A stretch of DNA of 64,000 nucleotides from the NCBI GenBank assembly GCA_029260135.1, contig JAJDDV010000110.1, positions 1 through 64,000 on the forward strand. The letters are read 5' to 3'. Below are positions 8,211-17,082 of the stretch, piece by piece. Position numbers and translations under genes: made by a program. Under the pieces are notes generated by a model, which made no database searches, was not told the DNA's origin, and saw only the letters and a list, made by a program, of their open reading frames with translations. Position 1 is the first letter of the stretch, and every line of letters begins with the position of its first letter. This DNA comes from Phycisphaerae bacterium (GTDB taxonomy: Bacteria > Planctomycetota > Phycisphaerae > UBA1845).

Positions 8211-10124
8211 ATGACAGAACACGGACGAGTCGGCGAGCAGAAGGCCATGACGGCCGATGGCAGAAGCGTATCGGCGTGGCGGCGGCTGGCACTGGGTGCT
8301 GCTTTTGCGAGCGTTTTCTCTTTGGCCGCGCTGTCCTCGGGCTTCCCGTTGGCATCTCGCCGGGAGAGCGGTTCGGTCGACACGACGCTACCGGCTCCCG
8401 GAGCCGCCAAAGGCTTCAATGTGGTGGTCATCACGCTCGACACCACGCGTGCCGATCGTCTGGGCTGCTATGGGTACGCTCGTGCCCAGACGCCTGCGCT
8501 CGACGGTCTGGCTGAGAGGGGCATTCGTTTTGCAGACGCGATCGCCCACACGCCGATCACGCAGCCGTCGCATGCCTCGATCTTCACGGGGCTGCTCCCG
8601 CCGAATCACGGCGTGAGGCTGAACGGTCCGTTTCACCTTGACGCGGCACAGATCACACTGGCTGAGCGACTGAAGGACCGGGGATACCAGACGGCGGCGT
8701 TCGTTTCGTCGTTCGTTCTTGATGCCCGGTTCGGCTTCGATCAGGGCTTCGATGTGTACGACGACGTCGTTGCCCCGACCGGCGGAGGCCAGTTCGGAAT
8801 CCACAATGAGCGGTCGGCCGGGAGCGTCACCGACGCCGCCATCCGGTGGTTTGGCGATCGCGACCGCGATCGCCCGTTCTTCGCCTGGGTGCATTATTTC
8901 GATCCGCACGAGCCGTACGCTCCACCTCCGCCGTTTTCGCAGCGTTTCGAGGGTCGTCCCTACGACGGTGAAATCGCCTACATGGATTCTCAGCTCGGGC
9001 GGCTTTTGAAGGCGATGAGGCGTTCCGCTGCCTGGCGGAACACGTTGATCGTTGTTGTTGGCGACCATGGCGAGAGTCTTGGGGAGCACCAGGAGCCATC
9101 GCATTCGCTTTCGCTGTACGACGCGACGCAGCGCGTACCGCTGATCGTCTCGTGCGCGAGCCTGATCGAGCGTCCGTTGGTGATTGATGATGTCACTGTG
9201 GCGATCAGCGACGTGTTTCCCACGGTGCTGAGTCTGCTAGGGGGCGACCAGGAAGGTCGATGCGACGGCGTGAGCCTACTGGAGGCGCGGAGGCAGAAGG
9301 ACCGCGTGGTCTATCTCGAGGCGCTATCGACCTACTTTGAGCATGGTTGGGCGCCGCTCTTCGGGTTGCGACGACACCACGACAAGTTCATCTTGGCGCC
9401 CACGCCGGAGTACTTCGATCTTCGCGTCGATCCGCGCGAACTCGAGAGCCTCTTCGCCGCGCCATCGGACGCCGCCAAGGCGTCGATTGCCGTGCTTCGG
9501 TCAAGTCTTGCCGGCTTACTGGCGAAATGGCCCACCATCGAGGAACTCGAAGCCCTGGCCGTGGGTGCCGATCTGGAAACAACTCAGCGGCTCGAATCAC
9601 TCGGCTATGTGTCCGGAGCCTCCGCCGACGGTTCCATCGGGTCGCTCGATCCCAAGGACATGATCGCGACGTGGACGATGCTCCTCGAGGCCCAGGCCTT
9701 GACCGAGAGGGGGCGCCTTGACGAGGCGCTGGCAATGACGCGCCAAGCGCAGGGGCTGTCGCCGCGCGATCGCAGTGTCTTCCAGCGGCTGGGCGACATT
9801 TACTCGTTGCAGCGTCGCTATGATCTGGCGGAGAAGGCCTATCGGGATTTCAACGATATCATGCCCAATGCCGACGTTTGTGTCATGCTGGCCCAGATGG
9901 TCATGGTCCAGGGGCGTCTCGGTGAAGTGGAGCAGGTACTGAAACAAGCCCAGAAGCTGGAGCCCAGGCACGGCGGCGTCTTCATCGTCCGCGGGGACGT
10001 ACTGTCTGTTCAAGGTCGAATCGACGATGCCATCCGTCAGTATGAACGGGCCATTCAGTTGGACCCGTACCGTGCGACGGAGATGGCCAGCGCGCGCATC
10101 CGATTTGCGAAGAGCAAGAGATAA
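8211..10124 (+). CDS. Sulfatase-superfamily hydrolase fused to TPR repeats
   Basis: A 637-residue protein starting at ATG 8211, ten bases after the exosortase-associated gene; ATG 8247 is an alternative. A signal/anchor helix (about 26-45) precedes an alkaline phosphatase/sulfatase-superfamily domain (about 69-450) with metal-ligand motifs TLDTTRADRLGCYGY (Asp77) and VVVGDHGESLGEH. The nucleophile region reads T117-Q-P-S-H, not C/S-x-P-S-R, so a formylglycine cannot form; Thr is the nucleophile in other members of the superfamily such as nucleotide pyrophosphatases and phosphoethanolamine transferases. Residues about 505-630 form tetratricopeptide repeats. It probably acts on the cell envelope side. 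The substrate is unknown. Its place behind xrtH suggests, but does not prove, a role in surface protein or polymer modification. Confidence 0.8.
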   Translation: MTEHGRVGEQKAMTADGRSVSAWRRLALGAAFASVFSLAALSSGFPLASRRESGSVDTTLPAPGAAKGFNVVVITLDTTRADRLGCYGYARAQTPALDGLAERGIRFADAIAHTPITQPSHASIFTGLLPPNHGVRLNGPFHLDAAQITLAERLKDRGYQTAAFVSSFVLDARFGFDQGFDVYDDVVAPTGGGQFGIHNERSAGSVTDAAIRWFGDRDRDRPFFAWVHYFDPHEPYAPPPPFSQRFEGRPYDGEIAYMDSQLGRLLKAMRRSAAWRNTLIVVVGDHGESLGEHQEPSHSLSLYDATQRVPLIVSCASLIERPLVIDDVTVAISDVFPTVLSLLGGDQEGRCDGVSLLEARRQKDRVVYLEALSTYFEHGWAPLFGLRRHHDKFILAPTPEYFDLRVDPRELESLFAAPSDAAKASIAVLRSSLAGLLAKWPTIEELEALAVGADLETTQRLESLGYVSGASADGSIGSLDPKDMIATWTMLLEAQALTERGRLDEALAMTRQAQGLSPRDRSVFQRLGDIYSLQRRYDLAEKAYRDFNDIMPNADVCVMLAQMVMVQGRLGEVEQVLKQAQKLEPRHGGVFIVRGDVLSVQGRIDDAIRQYERAIQLDPYRATEMASARIRFAKSKR

Positions 10125-10157
10125 CCTCCCGGCTGAATCCCCTGGTCAAGTTTGTTG

Positions 10158-10925
10158 TCAGTGACTGTGCGGTTCGCGGTTGTAACGCTCGCGCGCCGAG
10201 CGTGTCATGAGCAGCGGGAAGACGATGTCGCTGAGGCAACAGGGCACAACGACCGCAAGAACGACGAAGAGGAAGACCTTTCCGAGGTCGTCGATCCACG
10301 CGACGATGCCGAGCGGTCCCACCATGTAGAAGATGCTGGCCATGGTCGAGGCGAAAACGTGCAGCGAGTGCGAGATGATAGTACTGCGCATGACGCCGGC
10401 GGATGCAGCGAGGCCGACCGCCACGCCGATCACCGCGAACGGGATGGACAATCCGGGGTGTTCTGCGGCGCAGATGTGCCACTCGGTCGGCGTCTGCAGT
10501 ATCCAAAGCGAGAGGTGCGGGATAACGATGTCGCTCACGCCGCAGACACCGATCGCGCCCAGCAGGCCGATGGCGACGGCCTTGGGGACGTTCCGATCAT
10601 AGCGCGAGAACATGGCCGTGGTCGCCACGGCTGAGAAGAGCATGTGCGCGGGGTGAAACAGGTGGAAGAAGAGCTGCGCCGGATTGGCTCCGTGATCGTG
10701 GCCGTCGCCGGCGGTGTGAGCGCCACCTGTCTCTGCTTCGCCGGCGAACCCCATGACGCAGATCGTCCCGGCGGCGATCAGCCCGATGGCCACCGCGGAG
10801 ACGGAGAAGGGCACGTGCTCGCGAAGTTCGACGACCAGCGCCGAGGAATGATCGTCGATGCACTCGCCGCCGCTAGGTGGAGGGTGCTGGTCGTCGTGGC
10901 TGTGAGCGTGATTCGACAAGGTCAT
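10158..10925 (-). CDS. His-rich six-helix membrane protein, unknown function
   Basis: A 255-residue protein with about six predicted membrane helices. Histidines are concentrated in the N-terminal tail (HAHSHDDQH), in the first loop (GDGHDHG, FFHLFHPAHM), at HICAAEH and at the C-terminus (EPHSH); there are also CC and C-x-E-x-I pairs. This pattern suggests metal binding or metal transport, but no named family was recognised. GGAG sits six bases before ATG 10925 on the minus strand. It is convergent with the sulfatase gene, 33 bases apart, with no shared operon partner. Confidence 0.65.
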   Translation of the reverse strand: MTLSNHAHSHDDQHPPPSGGECIDDHSSALVVELREHVPFSVSAVAIGLIAAGTICVMGFAGEAETGGAHTAGDGHDHGANPAQLFFHLFHPAHMLFSAVATTAMFSRYDRNVPKAVAIGLLGAIGVCGVSDIVIPHLSLWILQTPTEWHICAAEHPGLSIPFAVIGVAVGLAASAGVMRSTIISHSLHVFASTMASIFYMVGPLGIVAWIDDLGKVFLFVVLAVVVPCCLSDIVFPLLMTRSARERYNREPHSH

Positions 10926-11274
10926 GATTCTCCGCGCGACGCTCGCCGCGTTGTTTCAGCCTGACGGATTATTCCGATTCAACGCCCCAGAGCAACCGCC
11001 GCTTGGCGGACGGGGCGTTTACGGGTGTGTGACACTCTCGGCGGCTCGCGGAACAGCGAACTGACGCGTAACATCGCCCGCGCCGGGTACCGGATCAGAG
11101 CCCCAAACGCGGGCGAGCGGGTCCGAAGACCAACGGCCTGTCCACGACGACCCCGCGCTGACGCTTGGGGCTCTGATCAGCCCCGCCGTTAGTCACATTA
11201 ACCCGGTATTCAGTCGCGGCGAGTTCGATATAATCTCGCCGGGAGGATGATGACGAAGGGAAAGGTGATCGGCC
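10926..11274. other. Intergenic region holding an inverted repeat
   Basis: No coding sequence is supported in these 349 bases between two divergent genes. It contains the long inverted repeat at 11091-11180 and the ribosome binding region of the next gene. Promoters for both flanking genes must lie here, but no clear -35/-10 pair stands out. Confidence 0.5.
11091..11180. repeat. Long inverted repeat (REP/MITE-like unit)
   Basis: The left arm 11091-11109 (core GATCAGAGCCCCAA) and right arm 11162-11180 (core TTGGGGCTCTGATC) are complementary over 19 bases with two mismatches and enclose 52 bases. The intergenic location and arm structure resemble small non-autonomous repeats; no transposase is nearby. 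Confidence 0.6.
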
Positions 11275-12408
11275 ATGTCCGCTTCGATACGACTCAAGGA
11301 ACTGCTCAACGACAATACGATGCCGTCCGCGCCGGAATTGGTCGTCGGCGAGCGAGGCGGCCGGGTGCGATGCCTCGCGTGCGGGCATCGATGTTCGATT
11401 CTCCCGGGGCGAAGCGGCGTTTGCCGGGTCCGATTCAACGCGGAGGGCGAACTGCGCGCCCCAGCCGGGTACGTCGCAGGCGTTCAGGTCGACCCGATCG
11501 AAAAGAAGCCTTTCTATCACGCATTCCCGGCCAGAGATGCACTGTCTTTCGGAATGCTCGGCTGTGATCTGCATTGCGGCTATTGTCAGAACTGGGTCAC
11601 CAGCCAGTCTCTTCGTGACGACGCGGCCGTGTCGCGACCGACGTTTGTGACGGCCGAGCGCCTGATCGAGATCGCCGTCGCCCGCAAGGTTCCCGTCATG
11701 GTCAGCACCTACAACGAGCCGCTGATCACGGCCGACTGGGCGGTGGAGATCTTCAAGCTCGCCACGGCCGAGGGGATTCAGTGTGGTTTCGTCAGCAACG
11801 GCAACGCCACGCCCGAGGTGCTCGAGTTCATCCGGCCGTACGTGGATCTCTACAAGGTCGACCTGAAATGTCATGACGACGGCAGTTATCGCAAGCTCGG
11901 CGGCGTTCTCGAGAACGTGCTCGATTCGATCCGGCGGCTATGGGCGATGCAGTTCTGGGTCGAGGTCGTTACGCTGGTGGTTCCCGGGTTTAACGACGGC
12001 GATGACGAACTCAAGCGGATGGCGGGTTTTTTGGCGGGGGTGTCGGTGGACATTCCGTGGCACGTGACGGCCTTTCATCCGGACTACAAGATGACCGGCC
12101 CGCCGCGCACGCCGGCTGAGACGCTTGTGCGGGCTTACGACATCGGCAAGGAGGCCGGCCTGCGGTTTGTGTATCCCGGCAATATTCACGGCGGGATCGG
12201 GAACCGTGAGCACACCTACTGCCCCCAGTGCGAAAAGCTGCTGATTCGCCGGTGCGGGTTCATCGTCGAGGAAAACCGGATGAAGGGCTCGATCTGCCCG
12301 TTCTGCGACGAGGCGATCCCCGGGGTCTGGGAGAAGGACCCACCCAGCCATACGGATGGGATGGGCGTACCGCTGCCGGTCGTGGTTTCCGAGGGGCCGT
12401 GCGGGTAG
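11275..12408 (+). CDS. amrS: AmmeMemoRadiSam system radical SAM enzyme
   Basis: A 377-residue radical SAM protein. The 4Fe-4S/SAM motif C97-x3-C101-x2-C104 (GCDLHCGYCQN) is intact. It is preceded by the four-cysteine N-terminal block typical of this family (C33, C36, C40, C50, ending SGVC) and followed by CPQC and CPFC pairs near the C-terminus. Family members are the radical SAM component of the AmmeMemoRadiSam system, whose chemistry is only partly understood; the AMMECR1 and Memo partners are not within this window. AAAGGTGAT five bases before ATG 11275 is a strong ribosome binding site. The gene stands alone on the plus strand. Confidence 0.88.
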   Translation: MSASIRLKELLNDNTMPSAPELVVGERGGRVRCLACGHRCSILPGRSGVCRVRFNAEGELRAPAGYVAGVQVDPIEKKPFYHAFPARDALSFGMLGCDLHCGYCQNWVTSQSLRDDAAVSRPTFVTAERLIEIAVARKVPVMVSTYNEPLITADWAVEIFKLATAEGIQCGFVSNGNATPEVLEFIRPYVDLYKVDLKCHDDGSYRKLGGVLENVLDSIRRLWAMQFWVEVVTLVVPGFNDGDDELKRMAGFLAGVSVDIPWHVTAFHPDYKMTGPPRTPAETLVRAYDIGKEAGLRFVYPGNIHGGIGNREHTYCPQCEKLLIRRCGFIVEENRMKGSICPFCDEAIPGVWEKDPPSHTDGMGVPLPVVVSEGPCG

Positions 12409-12440
12409 GGACTCGCTGGATCACATTCTGGGAAGCGCCA

Positions 12441-13120
12441 ATGCCAGTGCGGCATTCGGATTCCAGACCTGACCGGGCGATAATCAGATTGTTCATCTGG
12501 TGGTTGCTGGTTCAGGCGTTGTATCTAGCGATACCGCAGCCGAGCCCGATGAAGACCTACCGTCCACACGGTCCGTGCCATAGTGCCGTACTCCTGTTGG
12601 CGCCCATCGGTGCGTGGCATGCGGCAAGGTACGGCGGTCACCCGGCTCTATTTTTGGGGTACGCGCTGCGAGTACTCTTCTCTACGTTGTCGCACACGGT
12701 GATACCCTGACCTTTGGCACATCCGACATGGAGTTTGCCTTGGGTTGCGTTTTCTTCATTGCCCTGCCGGTTGCGATGGGGCTCGTGTGCCGATCGATGG
12801 TGTGGCGGCGTTTCTGGTGGCGCATAGAGCAAGCGCGGCGCCTGGGACGCTGCATTCATGGCGATTACGACTTGACGGGGAACGTCTCTGGTATTTGTCC
12901 GGAGTGCGGTCGCGAGGTTGCGAAATCAGCGGGCCGGCATGCGTCCGGGCGCCCGAAACCAAGCCTGCGCCGGCTGGATCGGACAGCCAGCCCGACTCGA
13001 AGTCCGCTCCCTGACGGTCGCGGCTCGGACCCGGCGGCGGCACGACGACGGATCGTGCCATGCGATGCACCCTCTGCCTGGGAAGGGCAGGGCTCGATTG
13101 CACACCGGGCTGATTCTTGA
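12441..13120 (+). pseudogene. Frameshifted zinc-ribbon membrane protein
   Basis: Two overlapping frames look like halves of one small membrane protein. Frame A (ATG 12441 to stop 12708-12710) encodes a helix (FIWWLLVQALYLAI) and further hydrophobic stretches. Frame B continues from about 12700 (internal ATG 12728) with a helix FALGCVFFIALPVAMGLVC and a ribbon ending NVSGICPECG. In related planctomycete proteins the ribbon reads CxxCGYDL...CPECG; here the second cysteine is replaced (CIHGDYDL), so only three of four ligands remain. The tail of frame B runs into repeat-derived sequence. Both the shift and the lost ligand suggest decay, though a sequencing error near 12700 is also possible. Confidence 0.5.
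13004..13026. repeat. Short dispersed repeat, copy 1
   Basis: The 23-base unit CCGCTCCCTGACGGTCGCGGC... matches 56213-56235 with two mismatches. It lies in the tail of the decayed membrane protein gene and is probably a genome-wide intergenic repeat. Confidence 0.55.
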
Positions 13121-13210
13121 CCCCCAATCGTCCGAAAAGTAGTGTGTCGGCACGCGCTTTGCAGACGTGCCTTGCGGACGCGCCAGTGGCCCTCTTTGGA
13201 GTAATACGTG

Positions 13211-14236
13211 ATGGCTATCCGAGTTGGCATTAACGGTTTTGGCAGGATCGGGCGGTTGGTCTTTCGGGTTCTGGCTGAGCGACCCAATGACTTCGAAATC
13301 GCCGCGATCAACGACCTGAGCGACGTGGCGATGCTCAGGCAGTTGCTCAAATATGATTCCGTCCACGGCCGGTTCAAAGGGACCGTCGATGCGACCGACA
13401 ACGCGCTGATCGTCAACGGGAAAGAGGTCAAGGTGCTCGGCGAGCGTGCCCCGGCCAAGCTGCCGTGGAAGTCGCTCGGCGTCGAGGTCGCGGTCGAGTC
13501 GACTGGTGTGTTCGCGAAGCGCAAGAGTGAGAAGGGCGGATACGGCGACCACATCGATGCCGGTGCGAAGAAGGTGATCCTCAGCGCGCCGTCGAAGGAC
13601 GATCCCGATCTCATGGTTGTGATGGGTGTCAACGACGATCAGGTCAGCGCGGCCCATCAGTGCCTCTCCAATGCGAGTTGCACGACGAACTGCCTGGCGC
13701 CGGTCGCCAAAGTCCTGAACGATTCGTTCGGCTTGGTCGAGGGGCTGATGACCACCGTGCATGCCTACACCAACGACCAGCGCGTCGGTGATCTGATTCA
13801 CAGCGATCCGCGCCGCGCCCGAGCGGCCGCGGTCAACATCATCCCGACGACGACCGGTGCCGCCCGTGCTGTCGGAAAGGTCATTCCGGAGCTCGCCGGC
13901 AAGCTCAACGGTTTTGCTCTTCGCGTCCCCGTGGTAGACGGTTCGGTGGTCGATCTGGTGGCTACGTTGAAGAAGTCGGTCACGGCCGAGGAAATCAATG
14001 CCGCGCTGAAGACCGCCGCCGAAGGGAAGATGAACGGCGTTCTGGAATACAGCGAAGACCCGCTGGTCAGCTCTGACATCGTCGGGAATCCGTCCAGCTC
14101 GATTGTCGATTCGCTGAGCACCATGACTATGCCGGCCAAGGGCGGCAACATGGTGAAGGTGGTCTCGTGGTACGACAACGAGTGGGGTTACGCTTCCCGC
14201 ACCGTTGACCTGATCGCCAAGGTCGCCGCGCTGTAG
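13211..14236 (+). CDS. gap: Type I glyceraldehyde-3-phosphate dehydrogenase
   Basis: The glycolytic/gluconeogenic enzyme that interconverts glyceraldehyde-3-phosphate and 1,3-bisphosphoglycerate with NAD(P). A 341-residue protein with the Rossmann start [10 protein letters not shown], the catalytic Cys157 in [12 protein letters not shown], the HAYTNDQ segment carrying partner residues, and the C-terminal WYDNEWGYA signature. ATG 13211 fits the family start; a GTG three bases earlier (13208) is closer to the GGAG at 13198-13201 and could be used. pgk follows 128 bases downstream, giving consecutive steps of glycolysis. Confidence 0.97.
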   Translation: MAIRVGINGFGRIGRLVFRVLAERPNDFEIAAINDLSDVAMLRQLLKYDSVHGRFKGTVDATDNALIVNGKEVKVLGERAPAKLPWKSLGVEVAVESTGVFAKRKSEKGGYGDHIDAGAKKVILSAPSKDDPDLMVVMGVNDDQVSAAHQCLSNASCTTNCLAPVAKVLNDSFGLVEGLMTTVHAYTNDQRVGDLIHSDPRRARAAAVNIIPTTTGAARAVGKVIPELAGKLNGFALRVPVVDGSVVDLVATLKKSVTAEEINAALKTAAEGKMNGVLEYSEDPLVSSDIVGNPSSSIVDSLSTMTMPAKGGNMVKVVSWYDNEWGYASRTVDLIAKVAAL

Positions 14237-14364
14237 CGAAGGGCGTCCGCTTCTATTCGGTTCCGCTCTGCAGCCGGTGAGGCTTGAGCGAGCTTGATCG
14301 CCGCGGTTGGCCGCCGGCTTGGCGGAGCTGGGACCTTTCTCCATGGATGGTGGTAGTTTGTGCC

Positions 14365-15597
14365 ATGAAAAAGACCATTGACGACATCGACGTTCGTGGA
14401 AAGCGAGTGCTGGTTCGGTTGGACCTGAACGTCCCGCTTGACGGCCTTCAGCACATCACCGACGACCGCCGTATCCGAGCGGCGTTGCCGACCGTCCAGA
14501 AGCTGGCGGAAGGTGGCGGTCGCTTGATTCTCATGAGCCACCTCGGGCGTCCCAAGGGCGCCGCGACGGATCGGACGACGTACTCACTGGCGTCGGTCGC
14601 CATCCGATTGGGTGGGCTGCTGGAAAAGACGGTCCCGCTGGTTCCCGATTGTGTCGGCAATGCCGCGCGCGACGCCGTCTCGAATCTGGCGGATGGCGAC
14701 GTCTGTTTGCTGGAGAACCTGCGCTTCTACGACGCCGAAACCATCAAGGACAAGAAGGCTGCGAGCGATGCTCAACTCCGTGCGCAGAAGGACGCGTTCG
14801 CGCAGGAGCTGGCCGACCTCGCGGACGTCTATATCAACGATGCGTTCGGAACCTGTCATCGCGACAACGCGAGTATGCTTACAGTTCCACAGCTGATGGA
14901 AGGCAAACCGCGCGTGGTCGGCTATCTGGTTCGTCATGAGCTGCAGTTCCTGGGTGAATCCGTCGCCAATCCCGCGCGCCCATTCGTCTGCGTGTTGGGC
15001 GGCGCGAAAGTGTCCGACAAGCTGGGCGTCATCCGCACTCTGCTGACGAAGTGCGACACGATTCTGATCGGCGGAGCCATGGCCTATACGTTCCTGGCCG
15101 CCGAGGGTGAGTCGGTCGGCAAGAGTCTTGTCGAGCCTGATCTCTTCGATACGGCTCGTAGCCTTCGTGCCGAGGCCGGTAGGCGCCTGAAGCTTCCGGT
15201 CGACAGCATCGTCGCCGCGGATATGAAATCCGGTGCGTCAGCAGATGTCTGTGGGCTGCCTATTCCGGCGAACCGAATGGGGCTCGACATCGGTCCGCGC
15301 ACCATAGCGGCCTATCGTGACCTCATGCAGACGGCGAAAACCGTTGTCTGGAACGGGCCGATGGGTGTATTCGAGGTTTCTCCGTTCGACCAGGGCACAC
15401 TGGCGGTGGCGTCGGCGGTGGCTGAGGCCACCGATCAAGGGGCAATTTCAATCATCGGCGGAGGCGACAGCGCGTCGGCGATCGACAAAGCGGGCCTCGC
15501 GGATAGAATCACGCATATCTCGACCGGCGGCGGGGCCTCGCTGGAGTTTCTCGAGGGCAATCCCTTCGCCGCCATCGACGTGCTCGACGACGCGTAA
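14365..15597 (+). CDS. pgk: Phosphoglycerate kinase
   Basis: Transfers phosphate between 1,3-bisphosphoglycerate and ADP in glycolysis. A 410-residue cytosolic protein with the N-terminal signature VLVRLDLNVPL, the SHLGRPKG substrate loop, the hinge region ALLGGAKVSDK-type segment (VLGGAKVSDK) and the C-terminal GGGDSASA/STGGGASLEFLEG nucleotide-binding motifs. ATG 14365 was chosen because the protein family starts at MKK; an upstream extension to 14284 has no homologous content. It lies between gap and rpe on the same strand. Confidence 0.97.
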   Translation: MKKTIDDIDVRGKRVLVRLDLNVPLDGLQHITDDRRIRAALPTVQKLAEGGGRLILMSHLGRPKGAATDRTTYSLASVAIRLGGLLEKTVPLVPDCVGNAARDAVSNLADGDVCLLENLRFYDAETIKDKKAASDAQLRAQKDAFAQELADLADVYINDAFGTCHRDNASMLTVPQLMEGKPRVVGYLVRHELQFLGESVANPARPFVCVLGGAKVSDKLGVIRTLLTKCDTILIGGAMAYTFLAAEGESVGKSLVEPDLFDTARSLRAEAGRRLKLPVDSIVAADMKSGASADVCGLPIPANRMGLDIGPRTIAAYRDLMQTAKTVVWNGPMGVFEVSPFDQGTLAVASAVAEATDQGAISIIGGGDSASAIDKAGLADRITHISTGGGASLEFLEGNPFAAIDVLDDA

Positions 15598-15674
15598 CGG
15601 TAAAGGGAACAACCGCGATCGACCCCCAAGAGACACCCACAAGGCGTTTTGCGCTGGCTACTCCCGGCGTTCGC

Positions 15675-16325
15675 ATGGCTCCTTCTCTACTCGCGGCGGA
15701 CTTCTCGCAGCTGGCGCCGGCGGTGGCGCAGATCGAAACAGCCGGTGCGACCGTGCTTCATTTGGACGTGATGGACGGTCATTTTGTGCCGAATATCAGC
15801 TTCGGCGTACCCGTGATCGCTTCGCTTCGGGCGCGCACCCAGATGCTCTTTGATGCCCACCTGATGATCGCCGAGCCGCAGCGGTATGCAGAGGCATTCG
15901 TAAAGGCAGGCTGTGATCATATCACATTCCATATCGAAGTGACGGATCAGCCGACCGAGGTCATTCGGGCGATTCGCGGCCTAGGGGCCTCAGTGGGTGT
16001 TTCCTTGAATCCGACGACGCCTGCCAGCGCCATCGAGTCGATCGTCGGCGAGGTGGATATGGTGCTTGTGATGAGTGTCTGGCCCGGATTCGGCGGGCAA
16101 TCGTTCATGCGTGACGTTCTACCAAAGGTCGAGGAGCTTCGACGCAGGCTCGGCGACCACCAGCGATTGGAGGTCGACGGCGGGATCGACGCCGACACCA
16201 TCGGCGATGCCGCCTCCGCCGGGGCTGACACCTTCGTCGCGGGCACGGCTGTCTTCCGCAACCCGGATCCCCCGGCGGCGATGAAAACGCTTCGTGATCT
16301 GGCCCTCGGAGCGATCGGCGGCTAG
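15675..16325 (+). CDS. rpe: Ribulose-phosphate 3-epimerase
   Basis: Interconverts ribulose-5-phosphate and xylulose-5-phosphate in the pentose phosphate pathway. A 216-residue TIM barrel with the signatures MAPSLLAADF, LHLDVMDGHFVPN (metal/catalytic Asp), FDAHLMI, MSVWPGFGGQSF and LEVDGGID. ATG 15675 is the first available start and lands exactly at the conserved APSLL segment, although no ribosome binding site is evident. It is six bases upstream of the dead phosphatase gene and 77 bases behind pgk, suggesting one metabolic operon. Confidence 0.95.
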   Translation: MAPSLLAADFSQLAPAVAQIETAGATVLHLDVMDGHFVPNISFGVPVIASLRARTQMLFDAHLMIAEPQRYAEAFVKAGCDHITFHIEVTDQPTEVIRAIRGLGASVGVSLNPTTPASAIESIVGEVDMVLVMSVWPGFGGQSFMRDVLPKVEELRRRLGDHQRLEVDGGIDADTIGDAASAGADTFVAGTAVFRNPDPPAAMKTLRDLALGAIGG

Positions 16326-16331
16326 AGTACC

Positions 16332-17075
16332 GTGAGCAAACGTGTCCGATTCTTTGGGCAGCCCGCCCGGAAGTCTCAGATGGTGCGGCTGAGTTCGGGC
16401 GGCGCGGAGGGATTCGAAGGTAGACCGGTGTCCTCGCTCGTACTGATTCCTTGGGCTGAGACGGCGTGGAGCGCTGCCGGGAGAATTGCCGGGCGAACTC
16501 CTCTTCCGCTGACGGACGTCGGTCAGGATCAGGCCCGCTCCTGGGCTGAATCGATATCTGAATATGACGTGGATGTGGTCTATTCGAGCGACGAACGGGC
16601 GTCCGTCGAAACGGCAGAGATCATCGCCGAGAAGCTCGACGCTACGCATAAGACGATGGTGGGAGTGGCAGAGGTCGATCCCGGTCTGTGGGACGGACTG
16701 ACTCTTGATGATCTCAAGCGTCGTCACGCCAAGGTCTTCAAAAAGTGGTATCAGGATCCGTCGAGTGTCTGCCCGCCGGAGGGCGAGGATCTGGGCGACG
16801 CCCAAGAGCGACTTCGCGGTGCTGTGGAGCGGGTCCTTCGAAAGAATGGTGAAGCGGGGAAGGCTGTCGTTCTCGGGCCTGTCGCGCTTTCATTGATCCG
16901 GTGTTGGCTCGACCAAGCTGACCTGGACCAGGCTCGTTCACTTGTGCCCGAAGGGCCTTGTCACTACGAACGAGATGCGGTTATTGCTCCGGTCGGCACC
17001 GCGGCGGCGGGGGAATCGTCCGACGACGACTCGCAAGGCCCGCCCGCGGCAAGTGAGACCCGAGATTCGGGCTGA
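16332..17075 (+). CDS. Histidine phosphatase-fold protein without catalytic residues
   Basis: A 247-residue protein that aligns along its length with the phosphoglycerate mutase-like histidine phosphatase family, including the ETAWSAAGRIAGRTPLPLTDVG segment, SSDERASVETAEII and DPGLWDGLTLDDL with Glu114 kept. The hallmark RHG is replaced by P40-W41-A42, so the phosphorylated histidine is gone; the second histidine (normally SHG) is replaced by L181-G182-P183, and the conserved Arg of SSxxxRA is displaced by one position. It cannot work by the family mechanism. A binding or regulatory role is inferred. The acidic C-terminal tail is family-atypical. The GTG start lies six bases after rpe and the gene ends seven bases before accD, so it is cotranscribed with metabolic genes. 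Confidence 0.75.
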   Translation: MSKRVRFFGQPARKSQMVRLSSGGAEGFEGRPVSSLVLIPWAETAWSAAGRIAGRTPLPLTDVGQDQARSWAESISEYDVDVVYSSDERASVETAEIIAEKLDATHKTMVGVAEVDPGLWDGLTLDDLKRRHAKVFKKWYQDPSSVCPPEGEDLGDAQERLRGAVERVLRKNGEAGKAVVLGPVALSLIRCWLDQADLDQARSLVPEGPCHYERDAVIAPVGTAAAGESSDDDSQGPPAASETRDSG

Positions 17076-17082
17076 TTGACGG

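Noticed and set aside
12708-12710. TGA at the end of frame A of the decayed membrane gene as another selenocysteine codon
   Set aside because: Reading through gives low-complexity sequence and an early stop, while the membrane-protein signal resumes in a different frame; a frameshift explains it better.
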